Assembly (NCBI RefSeq): GCF_000154225.1
Contig: NZ_DS264586.1
Location: 464,527-528,526, forward strand
Source of the DNA: Schaalia dentiphila ATCC 17982
GTDB taxonomy: Bacteria; Actinomycetota; Actinomycetes; Actinomycetales; Actinomycetaceae
Direction of reading: 5' to 3'
Length of the DNA stretch: 64,000 nt
Positions within the stretch are counted from its first letter, which is position 1. The number at the start of each line of letters is the position of its first letter. Shown piece after piece: positions 62,362-64,000 of the stretch. Made by a program: the position numbers and the translations under genes. Under the pieces are notes generated by a model that was given only the letters and a program-made list of their open reading frames with translations, was not told the DNA's origin and did not search any database.

Positions 62362-64000
62362 ATGGATCCTCGTCTTTCTCACGCGCATGGCGCCCTGGCG
62401 GGCCTGGCTCTCGGAGACGCGCTGGGCATGCCGACGCAGGAGATGTCACCTGCGCAGATCCGCGCGGTGTACGGGCGCATCACCGGCCTCGTCGACGGCG
62501 ACGCCTCCCAGCCCTACGCGCCGGGGATGCCGGCGGGGTCGGTCACGGACGACACGGAACAGGCGCTGCTGGTCGCGTCCCTCTTAATACGAGGCCAGGG
62601 CTCGTCCTCGGGTCGCGTTTCCCTCAATGCGGTCGAGTTCGCCCACGCCCTGTTGGCCTGGGAGGATTCAATGATCGAGCGCGGGTCACTCGACCTGCTT
62701 GGCCCCTCAACGAAGGCGGCACTCGAGCGCGTGCGCGCGGGCGAGGACCCGCTGACCGTAGGCGGCGAGGGCACCACAAACGGCGCGGCGATGCGCGTCA
62801 CCCCGATCGGTATTGCGGTCTCGACGGAGGATCCGGAGGCCTTCGCCGAGGCCGTGTGGTCGTCGTGCCGGGTCACGCACGCGACGCGACAGGGCTTCCA
62901 GTCGGCTGCCCTCGTGGCGGCAGCCGTATCCATGGGTATTGACGCGGCGCGCTCACCTTCCCTGGATCTGAGGGGCCTGCTGTGGAAGGCCGTCACCTAC
63001 GTCGATTCCCTCCCCGATCGCGGCGCGTGGACCCCAGACCCAGACGTCATCGCCGCGACGCGCAGGGCCATGCAGCTGGCCGTCAACCCCGCCTCATCAT
63101 CCCTGGAATGCCTCGTCAAACAGGTGGGAACATCCGTGGCCTCGGCGCACGCGATCCCCATGGCCTTCGCGCTGCTCGCGCGAGATCCCTCCCCGCAGGC
63201 TCTGATGGATGCCGCCAACATCGGCGGGGACACCGACACGATCGGCGCGATCGCGGGCGCGATCCTGGGCGCGGCCCTCGGCGTCGAGGTTCTCCCCACA
63301 GACAGCCTCTCGATGATCGAGGAGGTTTCCCACCTCGGCCTGTCCACCGTCGCCGGAGATCTCCTGGCGCTACGCGATCAGGCGATTGTCGGGCGCCCGG
63401 AGGACGCTGCAACGGATGCCTCTTCGGACGCCAGGCCCGAGGTTTCGCACGGCGTCGCGTCTCCGGAGGCGCCAGCCCCCACCTCGTCGCCAGCCTCCCC
63501 CGCGGGCCGGGTCGTCCTCATGGGGCAGATCCTCGTGGACCTCGCCGTGCGCGGCGAGGCCCTCCCCTCCCCCGGCGGCGACGTGTGGGCCATCGACGAG
63601 GGAATGCACGTGGGCGGCGGCTTCAACGCCCTCGTGGCGGCGCGGCGCATGGGTGTCGAGGCCGTCTCCCTCAGCCCTATCGGCGAGGGCCCCTACTCCT
63701 CGCTCATTCAGGCGGCACTCGCGCGCGAGGGGATCGTGGACCTCGGGCCTCGCGTCGTGGGCATTGACAACGGGTTCTGCATCGCGTTCACGGACCGCAC
63801 GGGCGAGCGCACCTTCATCTCCACAAAGGGTGCCGAGACGATGGCACCCGCGAGCGCATGGGCTGACTTCGTGCGCACGATGCACCCGGGCGACGTGCTC
63901 TACGTCGACGGCTACCTCATGGACCATCCCGCGAACCGCGAGGCCGCGGAGGCGGCGCTGCGCGCCCTCCCCGAGGGCGTACACGTCGTCTTGGATGTCT
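62362..64000 (+). CDS. ADP-ribosylglycohydrolase fused to a PfkB-family kinase (3' end outside the window)
   Basis: The frame is open from ATG 62362 (GGAGG 6 nt upstream) to the window edge, giving at least 546 residues. Residues 1-350 are a DraG/ARH-type ADP-ribosylglycohydrolase. GLALGDALGMPTQEM, SVTDDTEQALLVA (metal ligands D63, D64, E66) and IGGDTDTIGAIAGAILGA (D290, D292) keep the dinuclear Mg site. A Pro/Ala/Ser linker (about 353-383) leads into a PfkB/ribokinase-fold domain from about residue 384, shown by MGQILVDLAVRG, VGGGFNALVAARRMGV and DVLYVDGYLMDHPANR. The kinase active-site end (GAGD motif) lies beyond the edge. The fusion suggests removal of ADP-ribose from a target linked to phosphorylation of a sugar or nucleoside product, which is inference. 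Confidence 0.88.
   Translation, partial: MDPRLSHAHGALAGLALGDALGMPTQEMSPAQIRAVYGRITGLVDGDASQPYAPGMPAGSVTDDTEQALLVASLLIRGQGSSSGRVSLNAVEFAHALLAWEDSMIERGSLDLLGPSTKAALERVRAGEDPLTVGGEGTTNGAAMRVTPIGIAVSTEDPEAFAEAVWSSCRVTHATRQGFQSAALVAAAVSMGIDAARSPSLDLRGLLWKAVTYVDSLPDRGAWTPDPDVIAATRRAMQLAVNPASSSLECLVKQVGTSVASAHAIPMAFALLARDPSPQALMDAANIGGDTDTIGAIAGAILGAALGVEVLPTDSLSMIEEVSHLGLSTVAGDLLALRDQAIVGRPEDAATDASSDARPEVSHGVASPEAPAPTSSPASPAGRVVLMGQILVDLAVRGEALPSPGGDVWAIDEGMHVGGGFNALVAARRMGVEAVSLSPIGEGPYSSLIQAALAREGIVDLGPRVVGIDNGFCIAFTDRTGERTFISTKGAETMAPASAWADFVRTMHPGDVLYVDGYLMDHPANREAAEAALRALPEGVHVVLDV

Overview
The window reads as the chromosome of a high-GC Gram-positive bacterium of the family Actinomycetaceae, most like an oral Actinomyces/Schaalia (for example the A. 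odontolyticus group). The pointers are dense GC-rich coding, a dnaK-grpE-dnaJ-hspR operon with HAIR operators, GTP-dependent PEP carboxykinase, LAxTG and LPxTG surface proteins, a two-pilin plus class C sortase fimbrial locus, DUF2510/DUF4235/DUF4921 proteins, and many GTGA/ATGA gene overlaps. The species assignment is inference from gene content only.

Layout: 0-5 kb holds the heat-shock operon (minus strand) with its HspR-controlled promoter. 5-11 kb holds two divergent surface-protein genes, a repeat-rich DUF5979 adhesin and a wall-anchored alpha-L-fucosidase, both ending in an LARTG sorting signal. 11-15.5 kb has an RNA methyltransferase, an acetyltransferase, a complete IS3-family element (13221-14472, with inverted repeats, 3-bp target duplication and a frameshift site) and two intergenic zones of phased palindromic repeats. 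15.5-24.3 kb has an aldo/keto reductase, M18 aminopeptidase, Ohr, Nudix and AspT-type transporter genes, followed by three tandem copies of a two-gene membrane-protein module of unknown function (20629-24237). 24.3-36.1 kb has an S4 RNA-binding protein, a PadR-ABC transporter operon, a second aldo/keto reductase, a GalT-like DUF4921 protein, a solute-binding lipoprotein, small conserved proteins and a phosphatidylcholine synthase. 36.1-37.9 kb is a 1.8-kb gene-free zone packed with repeats. 37.9-43.7 kb is the purine operon purD-C-S-Q-L.

43.8-55.4 kb, all minus strand, is a MoxR/DUF58/VWA/TPR system whose gene order is interrupted by a three-gene pilus island (backbone pilin, large tip adhesin, class C sortase) carrying strong intercistronic hairpins. 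55.6-60 kb has pckG and a DUF47-Pit phosphate uptake unit with a small lipoprotein. 60-64 kb has a MutT1-like Nudix protein with a degenerate phosphatase half, a conserved unknown gene, tRNA-Lys(TTT) and a large ADP-ribosylglycohydrolase/PfkB-kinase fusion that runs off the right edge.

The two strongest candidates for something undescribed are the tripled two-gene membrane module (20.6-24.2 kb) and the 42-nt-phased palindromic repeat arrays, which recur with the same internal geometry near 13 kb, 15 kb and 37 kb.
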